From Pleurotus ostreatus/Saccharomyces cerevisiae fusant (taxonomy: Eukaryota; Opisthokonta), in assembly GCA_024196135.1 (NCBI GenBank), contig JAMQCK010000072.1:30442-94441 (forward strand): 64,000 nucleotides of DNA, given 5' to 3'. Positions 22,839-33,743 of this stretch are shown piece after piece. The notes beneath the pieces are model-generated. The model was given only the letters and a program-made list of their open reading frames with translations. It had not been told where the DNA came from and made no database searches. A program made the position numbers and the translations under genes. The first letter of the stretch is position 1. Each line of letters starts with the position of its first letter.

Positions 22839-24022
22839 TCACTGCGCCTTCTTCTCCTTCCCCTCCTTTGCCCTGCGTGCCTCGCCCTGCGCCTTGCGAA
22901 TGCGCGTAATCTCGACGCCGATCGCGTTGTTGAGCTCCTTGTGCAGCTGCGGGCGGTACCCAAGGACGAAGAGCTCCTCGATGTGGACGAAGAACGGGGC
23001 GAGGACGATGGCTGGGGTGAGGGGGTTAGTGAGAGTGTTTGGGGTGGGGTGGGGTGGGGAGGAGGAGAGAGAGAGGGAGGAGGGGGGGGGAAGTAAGCCG
23101 CCATATGAGAAGCAGACAGAGCGATGGGAAATGGTAGCAGCAGGACCGGGAAGCGCGATGAAGAAGTACGCAGATAAAGATGCACAAGTATGAGCCCAAG
23201 ACGGTCGGTCAACTCACCTCCGAGTAGGTTGTCCAGCAGCGCAGGCGCACGGCCCTCGGCGAGGCCATGGCCGGCGAACTGGAATAGCCAGGACGTAACG
23301 TGCAGTGCGAGAGCGAGGTGGAAGTGGTCGAGGCCCTAGCAAGGGAGAGGTGTCAGATGAGGAGGTTTATAGATAGGCGAATGGAGCCACGCATGAACAG
23401 ACGGGGAAGGAGACCCATGACTAGACTGGAATGGAGATCCGGAGATGAAGAGAGGCGGTACGCAGGAAGGGAATGGTGCGGAGGGACTTACAGCGAAGGT
23501 GCCAGAGGTCTCGGCGAAGCGGGTAGCGGAGAGCAGCGAGAGGGCCATCTGAGGCAGGTAGAGGAACTGGAGGGTTGTCAGCATGGGCGGGAGTAGAACA
23601 TGTAGGGGATGACGGGGGAAGTGTATCGGTACTCACTGCTGCAACGGGATCGAGAGTAAAGTAGTACGCCGCGACCACGACAGCATAGACAGTTGGCCAG
23701 GAGGAAGAGAGCGCAAGATAGTCGTTGATCTTGTAATGGAAATCCGGGAAGAACGACGGCGTCGGGAGAGTCGAGGTCATCACGAACGCCGTCCTGCATT
23801 CGTCAGTCCCTCACCAAGACTACACTCCTCCCCACCCCACTCACCACATAATCGTGGGCACGAATATCATGTGTATGCCCACATTGACCTTATTCGAGTG
23901 ATACGCGCCGTAGAAGGTGAGCTGGGGACGCGGTTGGGCGCCGATCAGGGGGTGGCGAGCGTCGGTGGCGTCGCCGTACGCACCTGCGCCTTGACGTCGA
24001 ACAGCGAGGCCTTGGTCGACAT
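22839..24022 (-). CDS. MPO1: MPO1-like 2-hydroxy fatty acid dioxygenase (DUF962)
   Basis: Six exons run from ATG 24022 (MSTKASLFDVKAQ) to the stop at 22839. The family hallmark FYGAYHSNKVNVGIHMIFVP, with conserved Tyr and His residues, is in exon 2. The sequence continues with hydrophobic membrane segments (WPTVYAVVVAAYYFTLDP, LPQMALSLLSA), a second motif HVTSWLFQFAGHGLAEGRAP and a Lys/Arg-rich tail. Yeast Mpo1 is an ER Fe2+-dependent dioxygenase that shortens 2-hydroxy fatty acids by one carbon in phytosphingosine breakdown. The last intron carries a G-rich run (see findings). Head-to-head with SEC22. Confidence 0.9.
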
Positions 24023-24301
24023 GGCTGGTGGGGGTGGAAGTGGGAGATGGTGGTGGGGGATGGGAATAGGTGCTGGTTCTCGAATGCAATGGACCGCCGG
24101 CTACTGGTTCGCCCTCCGGGCCCGGGGGACGCGTGCGACGTGCGGGACGGCGGGGTCATGGGGTCCGCCGCTGCCGACGTCACCGGCGAGAGCATACGCC
24201 ACATAATCGACGTGGAAGGGCGCACGTGGGGCTGGCGCTTCGCGTCTGCTCAAGTCTGCCACTCGACACCATCGGCTTGCTGCTGGAGGTCTTGCTTCAC
24301 T

Positions 24302-25666
24302 ATGGTCAGGTCAACAACAATCGTGCGCGCGTCTGACGCGCTTCCCCTCGCTGCGTCTGTGGACGATGAGCAGGTGTGTGTCGTCCTTGTTCACGACGCT
24401 GTCGAGCGCGTACTTCCCCTCCCTTCACGCACACCTATGATGGCGTTCGCCTTGTTCCAACAATAGGATCACGTATTGACATGCTTTCCAGACGGAGCAA
24501 GCTCTGCAAGAGCACAAGCAACAAGCGAAGCTCATCTTCCGGCGCATAACCCCCAACGCCGAGCCCCGCTGCTCGATCGAGAGTGGGCAGTATACGCTTC
24601 AGTGCGTCACGGTCCAATCCCCTCCCCCTCCATCAAAGTAACCGCGCCATAGCTATCTCATCTCAGACAACGTCGTCTACCTCACCATCGCCGACAAGGT
24701 GCGCTCTGCTTCACACTAGGTGTAGCTTTTGTGAAACTCACGCGCTTGACGTAGTCCTACCCGCGAAAGCTGGCTTTCTCCTACCTTGATGAGTTGTCGA
24801 AGGAGTTTTCGACAACATATGGACCGAAGGTGGATACTGTGCGCAAGCCATATGCGTTCGTGGGCTTCGGTACGTCGTGTCCCAGAAGTCTCGCCACAAG
24901 CTGACCTTTACTTCCCTCCCTTCCCCTTCCTTACCCGCTTTGCATTTATTCACCAATGCAACGTTCACTCCTATATACTCCCTTGCAGACACCTTCATGT
25001 CAAAGACTGCTCGCCTATACCGCGATACCCGGACATCATCCGGTCTCGACCGCCTGAACGACGACTTGCAAGATGTGACCCGCATCATGACGAAGAACAT
25101 GGAGGAGCTGCTTTGGCGAGGGGACTCGTTGGACCGTGAGTCAATCACCTACATTCTTTTCTTCCCCGCTGGGCACGATGCGACGCGTCTAGCGCGTCAT
25201 GACGCCTCAGCTATCTTTTCCCACTATAGTTCTGGTTCGAACTTACTCGACCTGCAGGGATGTCCCATCTATCAACTTCCTTGCGTTCCGAATCCGAAAA
25301 GTACCGCAAAGCCGCACGGCAAATCAACATAAATGTGCGTGTCATTCTCGTACACTATGCGTCTCTAGTCCCCTTCCCTGCATCTGTGATTCGCAATCTC
25401 CTGCGCTACACAAAGTCCTAAGCTCGCTACGGGTTGAAGACCCCGACTGACGCGTTCATACACCTCGGTTGTTGTCTGAATCTGCACAATCCCACTCTGC
25501 CAGCCCTTCCTACTCCACTTACTTGGTCCCCTCGCCCACACCTCAGCCCCTCGCCTCATAACATAAATGTCTGACCACACTTTTGCAGGCCATGATTCGG
25601 CAGTACGCACCATTAGGTGCGGTCGGGCTTATCCTCATCATTCTCATGTGGTGGAAGTTCTTTTAG
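24302..25666 (+). CDS. SEC22: SEC22 v-SNARE (ER-Golgi transport)
   Basis: Seven exons (24302-24373, 24492-24601, 24653-24698, 24755-24869, 24989-25135, 25258-25334, 25589-25666) give 214 aa, the usual family length. It has an N-terminal longin domain (YLISDNVVYLTIADKSYPRK, FSYLDELSKEF), an R-SNARE motif (DRLNDDLQDVTRIMTKNMEE LLWRGDSLDR, with the zero-layer Arg in VTRIM) and a C-terminal anchor (LGAVGLILIILMWWKFF). Sec22 drives fusion of ER-Golgi vesicles in both directions. The exon 3 acceptor was chosen at 24652 because it restores HYLISDNVVY. The last intron (254 bp) is long for this genome. Confidence 0.95.
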
Positions 25667-26310
25667 GGGGGCAGCGTGTAAGTATTGGTAGGCGAGCGGC
25701 GGTGGGGTAGGGGGGCGAGTGCACTGCGGCATAGGGTGCGTGGGCGCTACGCTTGGGGAGGCGTGGATGCCCCGATTGAGCCCTGGAGACGTCGGTACTC
25801 CGGGGACGCGAGTGCTCTGTGGACGTTGGGTGCACGTACGGCTGCATTGGGCGCGCTGTGTACATGGTCCATATTCTAGTCAACTTTTCTCTCACTCCTC
25901 TGGCATATATACCTGCTTTTCCATGGACCTGTATAATGATCGCACTGACGTTGGGGGAAGTCGGAGATTTCATCTGGGCCGAAGAGCATCTGTCAATGTC
26001 CTTCGTCCCTTTCTTCAGACCCTGTCCTCAACCGCGTCTCCGCTGCATATGACCGCGCCCTCCCTTTCGACGGCCATGCTTTGTCGTCGCCCAGCATGGG
26101 CAGGGCCCTAGGCGATACCTGGGCACGCCACGCCTTATCATGGCCTGCTGATGGAATCGATGCCCCAATCCGCCTCGAGGCAGTCCTCTACTTCTTCAGA
26201 CCCTATCAGCTGCTACGCCACTCACCATCGCCCGTCATCGCGGCCACCTAGCGCCTCGCACAGCGGTTTTCCAGCAAGAAAAGTAGTGGGGAAAGAGCCT
26301 CACCAACACC
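25667..26310. other. intergenic region
   Basis: About 0.64 kb between SEC22 and the SPY-repeat gene. No conserved frame or clear motif is seen. Confidence 0.45.
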
Positions 26311-28706
26311 ATGTCCAGCATCTACCGCGCCGCGTCGCCGTACGGGCGCTCGGCGTCCCCGAATCCGTACGGGGCGCATCCTCCTGCGTCCCCGTACGCG
26401 CAGCCGGCGAGCATCCCCTATGGCGGGCAGCAGGCGGGATCTGTGTATGGGCAGCCTGCAGCGCCCTCGGGGTACGCGGCGGCGCCGTACGGGCAGGCCC
26501 CGACGACGCCGTATGCGCAGCCAGCGACCTCGCCCTATGCACCCACCGCGCCCTCGCCCTACGGCCAGCCTGCCGCGTCCCCTTACGCAACATCGACGCC
26601 CGCGTACGGTGCGCGCGCGGCCTCGCCGTACGCGCAGCCCTCGATGCTGCCGCACACCCCTGGGCCCACCACGCCGTACGGCGACCCCGGCATGGGCGCG
26701 CCACAGCCTCAGACGCAGGGTCAGGCATCGATCCAGCCTGGTTCAATCACGTATACCACATCCACGGGGCCCGATGGGCGCCTCGTGTACCATCCGTTCA
26801 AGTGAGTGGCGAGGGTATGAAGGAGTGGCGATCGATGCTGATCGCGTTCGTGTAGAGCCGTCCCCGCGTCGTACAAGACGTCGTCGGGCATCGTGTCTGG
26901 CATTCAGTGGGTGCCCGCGGAGGCGACATCCGTGCTGCCGAGTGGCGCGCAGCCGGCGAATGACGACTTCGTGTCCTCGTGGACGCGCACGGGCCGCCTG
27001 AACGCTGAGGAGGAGCGCTCGGTCAAGGAGTGGTGCGTCCTGGCTTAGTATTTGGTAATATTTGTTCGTTATACTGACGTCGATGTAGGCAGCGCGACGA
27101 AGATCGCCGCCGTCGTCGCGAGGAGCGCGAGGCGTCGCACCGCGTGAGGGAGAAGTCGCGCGTGCGGGAGCGCTCCTCTGTGAGAGGCGACGACTTCGAG
27201 CTCGAGAGGGCGCGCGACCGTGACAACGCCGCTCGCTCGCGCCGCAAGAGCTTCGTGGGGCCTGCTGCGTCTCCGTACGCCGCCACACAGGTGTACGGCG
27301 CGCAGGGCATGCCTGGTGGCACGAGCCCCTACGCGCCGCCCGCGTCCCCGTATATGGGTAGCAATGCTGGCGGATATGCGGGGAGCACTGCGGGTACTGC
27401 GGGAGGGTACGCGGGGAGCGCTGCTGGAGGATACGCCGGCAGTGCTGCCGGTGGGTACACCCGCGAGCGCAAGTACAGCACGGGCGAGCAGCTTGCGTCG
27501 CATATGGCAGACCTTGACCTCGACCGCGGTGTGGACTACAACACGCGCCAGTCGCGCCGCCGCAGTGCTTATGGTGCACCGGACGCAGGAGGCTACTCCA
27601 CGCGCCCTACTACTCCTGGCTATACTGGCCAGGTGTACCCGAAGGTAGGTTACTTCAGTTTGAGCAGGCTCTGTAGCTGACCAAATCATCAGGGCCACAT
27701 CATGGAAGGTCAGCCTATCCCTCCGGGCCAACCGTACCCAACTGCGCGCTCGCGTGCCACCACTCCGGCGCCGCCTTCGCACACACCCCTCCCTGGTATG
27801 CTAATGCCCTCCTCCACAGCAGGCGCCTTCTCTGACCCCTACGCAGGCACGACCAGCTCCGCCTACGGCGGCCCCGTCACCTTCCCCTCCGCCGGTGTTG
27901 GCGGCGCCTCCCCGAACATGAGCGGCAACCTCGCCCTCGCCGGCGGCCCGCCCTTCCTCCCCGAGACCGGCCAGCTTGCGCCGCCCGAGTCCTTCAGCCG
28001 CCCGCCGAACGCGGCGATGCCCTACACGCCGTTCACGAGCCCGATGTACATCGCGCAGATGGCGGACATCGTGCGCGATATCCCGCCGATGCCGCTCGTG
28101 CTGGGCCCGCACGATGTCTCGCACGAGGACTGGACGCGGATGATGGCGGACATTGCGAGGGCGTGGGCGGGGGTGCTGCCCATCGCGCAGGATGGGCGCA
28201 AGCAGAAGCGCTCGTCCCTCGTGTCGCACATGCTGGACGCGTGGAACACGAACTTCTACATGGCGCGCGGGGTCGAGGTCGTGCTCTACAAGGGCCGCGA
28301 GCGTCGCTCGGGTCCGGCGTCGGGGATGATGGATGGCGTGCTGCAGGACGGCGGGCTGTCGGACACGGAAGAATCCGACACGACAGAGAGCGACCTCGAC
28401 GACGAGAACTCGCTGACCGGCGCGTACGGTGGTGCGTACGGCGGAGGAGGTGCTTACGGGCGCGGCGCGGACGGCAACTATGGTCGCAACGCGGATGGCC
28501 TGTACGGACGCCAGGCCGGGAAGGAGGAGCGTAGGCGCCGCAGGAGGGAGAAGCGCGCGAGGCGGAAGGAGCGCGAGATGCACAAGGTGTACTCCATCCA
28601 GGTTATTTGCCTGCCGTCGGGCGGACCGGGCGGTGCAGGTGCTGTTGCACAGGCTCCGCCGATGACGCCCGCTGGCATGGCGAGCCCGTACCACCGTGGC
28701 TACTAG
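26311..28706 (+). CDS. SPY-repeat low-complexity protein of unknown function
   Basis: Four exons (26311-26801, 26856-27032, 27089-27644, 27693-28706) give 745 aa. The N-terminal ~160 residues are dominated by ASPY/SPYA and PYGQ repeats. A charged Arg/Glu-rich segment follows (WQRDEDRRRRREEREASHRV), then GGYAGS(A/T)A repeats. A probable folded region contains YTPFTSPMYIAQMADIVRDI, DVSHEDWTRMMADIARAW and SSLVSHMLDAWNTNFYMARG. A GAYGG-repeat stretch and a basic Arg/Lys-rich segment come before the end. The folded block looks conserved but I cannot name it. The repeats suggest a phase-separating or scaffold protein (inference). Confidence 0.75.
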
Positions 28707-29081
28707 GTGTGGCACTAGCGTTCGGGAGGGCAACACCAAGATTGCTGGTCTCGGCCCCGAAGTTTCGCACAGACGGAACACGATTTACGACTTTGATACC
28801 TCTGAGAGGAGCGGAGAAGATCTATGTGACTGGGCAAGGAGTGTCTGCCAATCACCATGTACGGCCTCAATATGTTCTGTATCTCGTTCTTCTTGGATCC
28901 CTCACGCCTGTATCAGATTAGCTACAGTATTGCACGCAATTTGCGGAATGGAACCATATATTTATATGTATATCTTCGGCGAGTTGAACATCTAGAGCAC
29001 GTCGTGATGCTACCTGAAAAAGCATTCGGCTTGTTAGTATGATTGGTGCAGTGGACTTTGAGGCCAAGACGCACATGTCGG
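28707..29081. other. 3' flanks of convergent genes
   Basis: About 375 bp, AT-richer than its surroundings toward 28900-28980 (TTTATATGTATA). Probably 3' UTRs and polyadenylation signals. Confidence 0.45.
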
Positions 29082-29546
29082 TCAACGTCTGCGGTCCGCA
29101 TCGATGACATAGAAGCCATCCTCTGTCTTCTCTGCATGCTTCAATAGCTCCCTCCCGGATGGTTCATCGCTAGGTATGACCGGGGGTGCGTCTTCGCTTG
29201 TGTCTGGACGCTGAGCGACTTCTACTCCGGTGGTATCGACGAGTTTAACCGCCTCGACCAGACGTATAAGCTCCTCTAGCTCGTGCTTGATGCGTTTGTG
29301 CTCCTCCGTGCCCTCTTCTGGTGGTACGAGTGCCGACAGGTCGTGTAGTCGACGCAGAGCAGCGTCTGAGAGCGTCGGCTTCGGGTACGAGGAAAGTAGC
29401 TCATGCACCGACCACGTCGGCTCGAGGGGAATCCCAAAGCGGTCTGTCTGCGCCATCCCCACGCCCCCCGCCTTCGTCGAGTTCCACCGGGCGCATCGCC
29501 AGAGGCGCGCCGCATTAAGCGCCCGACGCGAGATGAGTGCAGACAT
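29082..29546 (-). CDS. Mitochondrial Glu-tRNA(Gln) amidotransferase subunit C-like protein
   Basis: A single exon of 154 aa starting MSALISRRALNAARLWRCAR, an Arg-rich, acid-poor mitochondrial targeting sequence. The core (SVHELLSSYPKPTLSDAALR, LHDLSALVPPEEGTEEHKRI, LEELIRLVEAVKLVD) follows the GatC layout, in which short helices wrap around GatA and GatB. GatCAB converts mischarged Glu-tRNA(Gln) to Gln-tRNA(Gln) in mitochondria. GatC is weakly conserved, so the name rests on pattern and targeting. The start codon lies only 100 bp from that of the divergent mS34-like gene, another mitochondrial translation gene, which supports the call. Confidence 0.75.
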   Translation of the reverse strand: MSALISRRALNAARLWRCARWNSTKAGGVGMAQTDRFGIPLEPTWSVHELLSSYPKPTLSDAALRRLHDLSALVPPEEGTEEHKRIKHELEELIRLVEAVKLVDTTGVEVAQRPDTSEDAPPVIPSDEPSGRELLKHAEKTEDGFYVIDADRRR

Positions 29547-29646
29547 GCAAGCGCGTTGAGCCCGGCCCGCACACGCCGATGTGGCGAGCGGGAGCCCCGG
29601 GCATTTTTCCACGCCCTCACCTCCGCCTCCGTCTCCGTCACCCGCG
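29547..29646. promoter_or_regulatory. 100-bp shared divergent promoter of GatC-like and mS34-like genes
   Basis: Only 100 bp separates the two start codons, so both genes must share promoter and leader sequence. No TATA box is seen; the region is GC-rich with CCTCCGCC-type runs. Confidence 0.6.
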
Positions 29647-30119
29647 ATGTTGCCCACCGCCGCCCGCCGTGCCGCCGGCCCCGCGAACATCGCCAAGTCG
29701 CTCGAGCGGCTGCTCCCCAAGCCCAGCGAGCGCCCGCCGACGCTGTCCTCGCTGCCCGCCTCGCTCCCGCGCGTGCTGTCGCGCACACCGGACGGCGGTG
29801 TTGGCCGGCGCGTGCACCAGGTCCGCTGGTCAGAGAAGCAGATCCCGGACTCGTACTGGGTTGTCTCTCGTACGCAGTTCAAGCTGGGAGGCTCGCATGG
29901 GAAGGCGTGGGGCAAATTGTACTGGAAGGGTGCGTGCTGCTTGAGCAGGAGTGGACGATGACTTATAGTCGTGCAGGGAAGCCCGTCAGTGACAAGGAGG
30001 AGCGGATACGTGGGACACTGAAGTACTCCTGGGCGGAGGGCCCCTCAAAACCGACGAGGGCAGGGAAGGCAGAAGCAGACGCTGCACAATCATCTGAGCC
30101 TCAACATGCGACTGCATAG
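29647..30119 (+). CDS. Mitochondrial small-subunit ribosomal protein mS34-like
   Basis: Two exons (29647-29929, 29977-30119) give 141 aa. The N-terminus MLPTAARRAAGPANIAKSLE looks like a mitochondrial targeting peptide. The core RRVHQVRWSEKQIPDSYWVV followed by a HGKAWGKLYWKGK motif matches the mS34 pattern (Trp, Tyr/Val-x-R, then HGKAWG...KG). mS34 belongs to the mitochondrial 28S/37S ribosomal subunit. The family call is from memory of motif spacing and is moderately sure; the gene model is firm. Confidence 0.78.
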
Positions 30120-30798
30120 AGCATGCAGCGCTGCGATCTGGCTCTACCAGTACGTCCGGTCCATCGTACTTCTGCCATGGTGTTGACAATTGTCCTCAGC
30201 TTGTCCCCCTCTATCTACCCTCCCTCCTATGTTCACAATACAAGCATTGTTTGCCCCACCTCTGAAATTGACCTCTGAGGCCTGCAACTTGCACACGAGA
30301 TCTGCTGTCTGAAGTCTATACTGCACTAAATTCTGGACATAATCTCTTTCGTCCGAACGCGCAGCCTGGTGAATAGCTTGAAGAATCTGAACGCGTCAAT
30401 GTGTTTCTCCTTGTCCTGTTCTCCCTTCGTCCACATCACAATCGAGCTTACCGGGAATTTCTCACTTTACTTCTAATATAGTTAAACACCGTTCAACAGT
30501 CTGCGTGCGATAATGATAGCGTGCGTGTAATGTAAGAGAACTATGCTGGTGTGCGAGAGTATGAGTATCCTAGAGGAGACGGCAAATAGAGACGGAAACC
30601 GCGAAAAAAACGCACGAATAGTGAATAGACGCGCGGGAGAATATACCGAGCCAATATCAAGTGTTATGGGGTATGCAGGCCACATGATCATGATGTGACC
30701 TGAGACTGAGAGTGGAGGTGAAGAGGCATCAGAGGAAGGGAGCTCGAGAGGAACATCGAGGCGAAACGAAAACAGCCAGAAAGCAAGCCAACCAACGG
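30120..30798. other. 3' flanks of convergent mS34-like and FHL1 genes
   Basis: About 0.68 kb, AT-richer around 30400-30650. No conserved coding frame seen. Confidence 0.45.
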
Positions 30799-33010
30799 CT
30801 ACGCCACCCTCGCCTTCTTCGCCACCGGCGCCCCCGCCTCCGCCTCATCATCGTCGTCCACCACCACAATCGTATCCTCCCCACTCGGCGTCGGGTCCAT
30901 CACAATCGTCGGCGGCATCGCACCTTGCCCGGTGGTCTTCCCTGTCGCCTTACCTGCACCCTTCCCTCCACCACCCGCCTTCCCCTCCCCCTTCCCCTCC
31001 TTCCTCGCCCGCTTCCCCGCCTTCCTTGCCCGTCTCTCCTCCCTCCGCTCCTTCAACACCCGCACCATCACCCCCGTCAGCTCGCCCAGCGCGCGCCGCG
31101 CACCGAGCTTGCCGAGCTCGTCGAGCCGCGCTGCGCCGAGGCCGCCGAAGATGCGCGGGTCGAGGACAAGGGCGCGCTCGTGGAGGATCATGTACCCTTC
31201 CTTGGCAGAGTTGTAAGGTGCGTTGGGGACGTGGTCGGGGTGCGTGGGCGGGATGGGCCCGAGGGTGATGGGGATGACGACGTCGGGGATGGTGGGGGTG
31301 GACTTAGTGGCTGGGGCAGGAGTAGAAGTGGTGGCAGTAGTGGGTGTAGAGGTAGAAGTAGTAGTTGGTGCAGTAGCGGCCGGCTGAGAGGTAGCAGGCG
31401 GTGGCGGCGATGTGACGGATGGCGCCGCCGGCCGTGGAGTCACGGAAGTTGAGGGTAGAGTTGACGAAGCAGTAGGCGCAGGGGACATGGGCGACTGCTG
31501 AGCAGCAGTCGAAGACTGCGCAGGTGTCGTAGTCGCCGGGAAGGTCCATGGCTGAGCAGTCATGAATGAATACGGATTCGGCTGCCGCTGCCCCAGCGCA
31601 TGCGCATTGTATGCAAACACGCCCGTCGTCCCCGACACTGCTGTGGTCTGCGTCATCGGCACAGTCATGGTACCCGTCGCAGGAGTAGCGGGAGTACCAG
31701 CGGTACTAGTGCCCGCGCCTGCACCGCTGCCAGACGCAGGGGCAGTCTTGACCGGCAAGGGCCGAGGCGTCGACGTCATGAGCGGTGGCGGCGGCTCGTT
31801 CTTCACGACGCGCTTGGGCGGCTGCTCGGCCTTGACCTTCTTCTTGGCCTCGTTGGCGGCGCGCGCCTCCTGGTCGATGAAGTTCTGCTCGTAGTCTTCG
31901 TCCAGCGACCAGAAGAATCCCTTGCCCCGGTCTCCTCCGCAGCGCTCGCCCTTCTTGAATGCGCGGCCAGAAGAAAGGTTGTGGCGTACAGAGGACTGTC
32001 GGAATGTCAGCTAGTGTCGAGCTAGCGAGCATATATGCACTCACCATCCATGTTGGCTCTGCGTATTGGTAGTACTCGAAGTTGTTCATGACCCAGGCGC
32101 ATATCTCCTGCAGTGTCGCCTTGCCCCCGATGCCCTTGATAGCCTTGTATATCAGCTGTGCATACGTGTAGGGTGGCTTGGGTGGCATCTCCTCTGGCCG
32201 TGGCTTGGGCTTCGGTACGAGAGGCGCGGGCCGCGGTGGTGCGGGCTCATCGGCATCTGGCTTCTTGCGCTTAGTAGGCCTGCTTGATGAAGCGCGTGAT
32301 ATGGAGTTCGAGTCAGGAAGCTGGGTGTCGGGCGCGCGCTGGATGGGTGGCGGCGTCAATGGCGGCTTAATTGGTATCTCCACCTCCTCTGGTTCGGGCT
32401 TGGTCTCGGGTCGTGGCGGCGGTGAATGCGAGGGGATAGAGGTGGGTGGCGATATGGATGTGATGTCGACGGACGGCGAGCGTGCGCGGTTCGTGGACGA
32501 GTGCGAGCTGGGCGAGGGCGTGTCTTCGGGTGGAGGTGGAGGGGGTAGGACGAAGTGGAACGTGCGCTGCGCAATCTGGATTTGGGAGCTGTGGAATAAA
32601 GGGTCAGCAACGGTGGCGACGCGACATGGCTCGAGGACGTACCGCTCCCCCAAGGGTGCGCGCGTTCCAGACCCACACCACACTCCATCCACCCACGCGC
32701 CGTTTCGCCCAATTACGTCCAGGACAAAGCGGTCAGAGTCCTGGTCGTACTCTATCTTCGCGTGCAGGCGCGAGACAGACTTGAGCCCGCCCAGGTCAAC
32801 GTCTACCCGCGCGTTGTCCGCCGCAGCAGACGTAGAAGGCGCCGCGGGGTTCGGAGTGGTGCGACGTCCGATAGTAATGGAGAGGGTGCGCACGTAGAAC
32901 GTGTAGCGGGGAAAGACGAGCGAGTAGTACGCGGAGATCTTCTCGGGCGCGGGCTCCGGGGCCGTCGCAGAGGTCTGCGCGTCGAGCTGCGCGGCGTCCA
33001 GGCTCTCCAT
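30799..33010 (-). CDS. FHL1: FHL1-like FHA/forkhead transcription factor
   Basis: Three exons (33010-32643, 32588-32045, 31995-30799) give 702 aa. The N-terminal FHA phospho-Thr-binding domain shows TLSITIGRRT, SRLHAKIEYD and GRNGAWVDGV, ending at SQIQIAQRTFHFVLP. The forkhead DNA-binding domain starts KPPYTYAQLIYKAIKGIGGK and continues across an intron into SSVRHNLSSGRAFKKGER and GKGFFWSLDE. Yeast Fhl1 sits at ribosomal-protein gene promoters with Ifh1. The first intron is 54 bp without a stop, so it can be mistaken for coding. The C-terminal half is a Thr/Pro/Ser-rich tail with a short conserved block (ERALVLDPRIFGGLGAARLD) and a Lys/Gly-rich end. Confidence 0.93.
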
Positions 33011-33743
33011 GGCGGGTGCGGCGAGAAGTGAGGCGAGAGGTGATGACGGTTGGGGGCACAAACGTTCAAGTCAGCACTTGACCGGAGATTGTCGCAAATA
33101 GACGCCACGTGAACGGGATTCCGAGCTAGGCGCGTGACGGCGTTTGCTTGAACGTGCTTGCAGCGAGGCTGCGCGGGCGAGGATCCCCCTTATCGCAGGA
33201 GTTTACGAGAGCCTTGTTCTGGTGAGGAGGGGGAGATGAACGCGGATAGCAAGTTTACGCTCACGTGAAGAAGGGGTGAAAAACTTCCCAAAAAGGAAAG
33301 TTCAACTATCATGATGATCCCTTTTGTCAGCCTTGTTCGATAGCTAACCCTCTGCTCAAGTGCTACCGTCTAGATGTCAAATTCGACTCCTTTTGGATAG
33401 CTAGTATACACGATACATAGGCAGTAGACCACGCAAGACAGCATTAACTTAGCAAGCAGGCGTGATAGGTGTGGCAATTGTATACAGCGGCCATGAAGGG
33501 TATCCGCATTCAATCCTTCTATAGCAACGTCGGTGCTTCTTCATCTCTGTACCTGGTCCGGGCGAGGCAGACCAGAAGCAGCGTCATGAAGGCAGCCCAT
33601 GCTGCATCATGAACATCGCCCACCCTAGCCCTCGGAGCCACGCCAGTGCCTCGGAGCGTCGCGTACTGAGCGCCTCGAACTGCTGCACAACTGCTCCGGA
33701 CCGTCGTCGCCAAACCGCACCGGACCGCTCTCGCACAACCCCC
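33011..33743. other. 5' flank of FHL1 and 3' flank of GCD2
   Basis: About 0.73 kb. CACGTG is present near 33108 and 33263, upstream of FHL1. Several short frames near 33500-33740 look like chance. No other feature. Confidence 0.4.
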
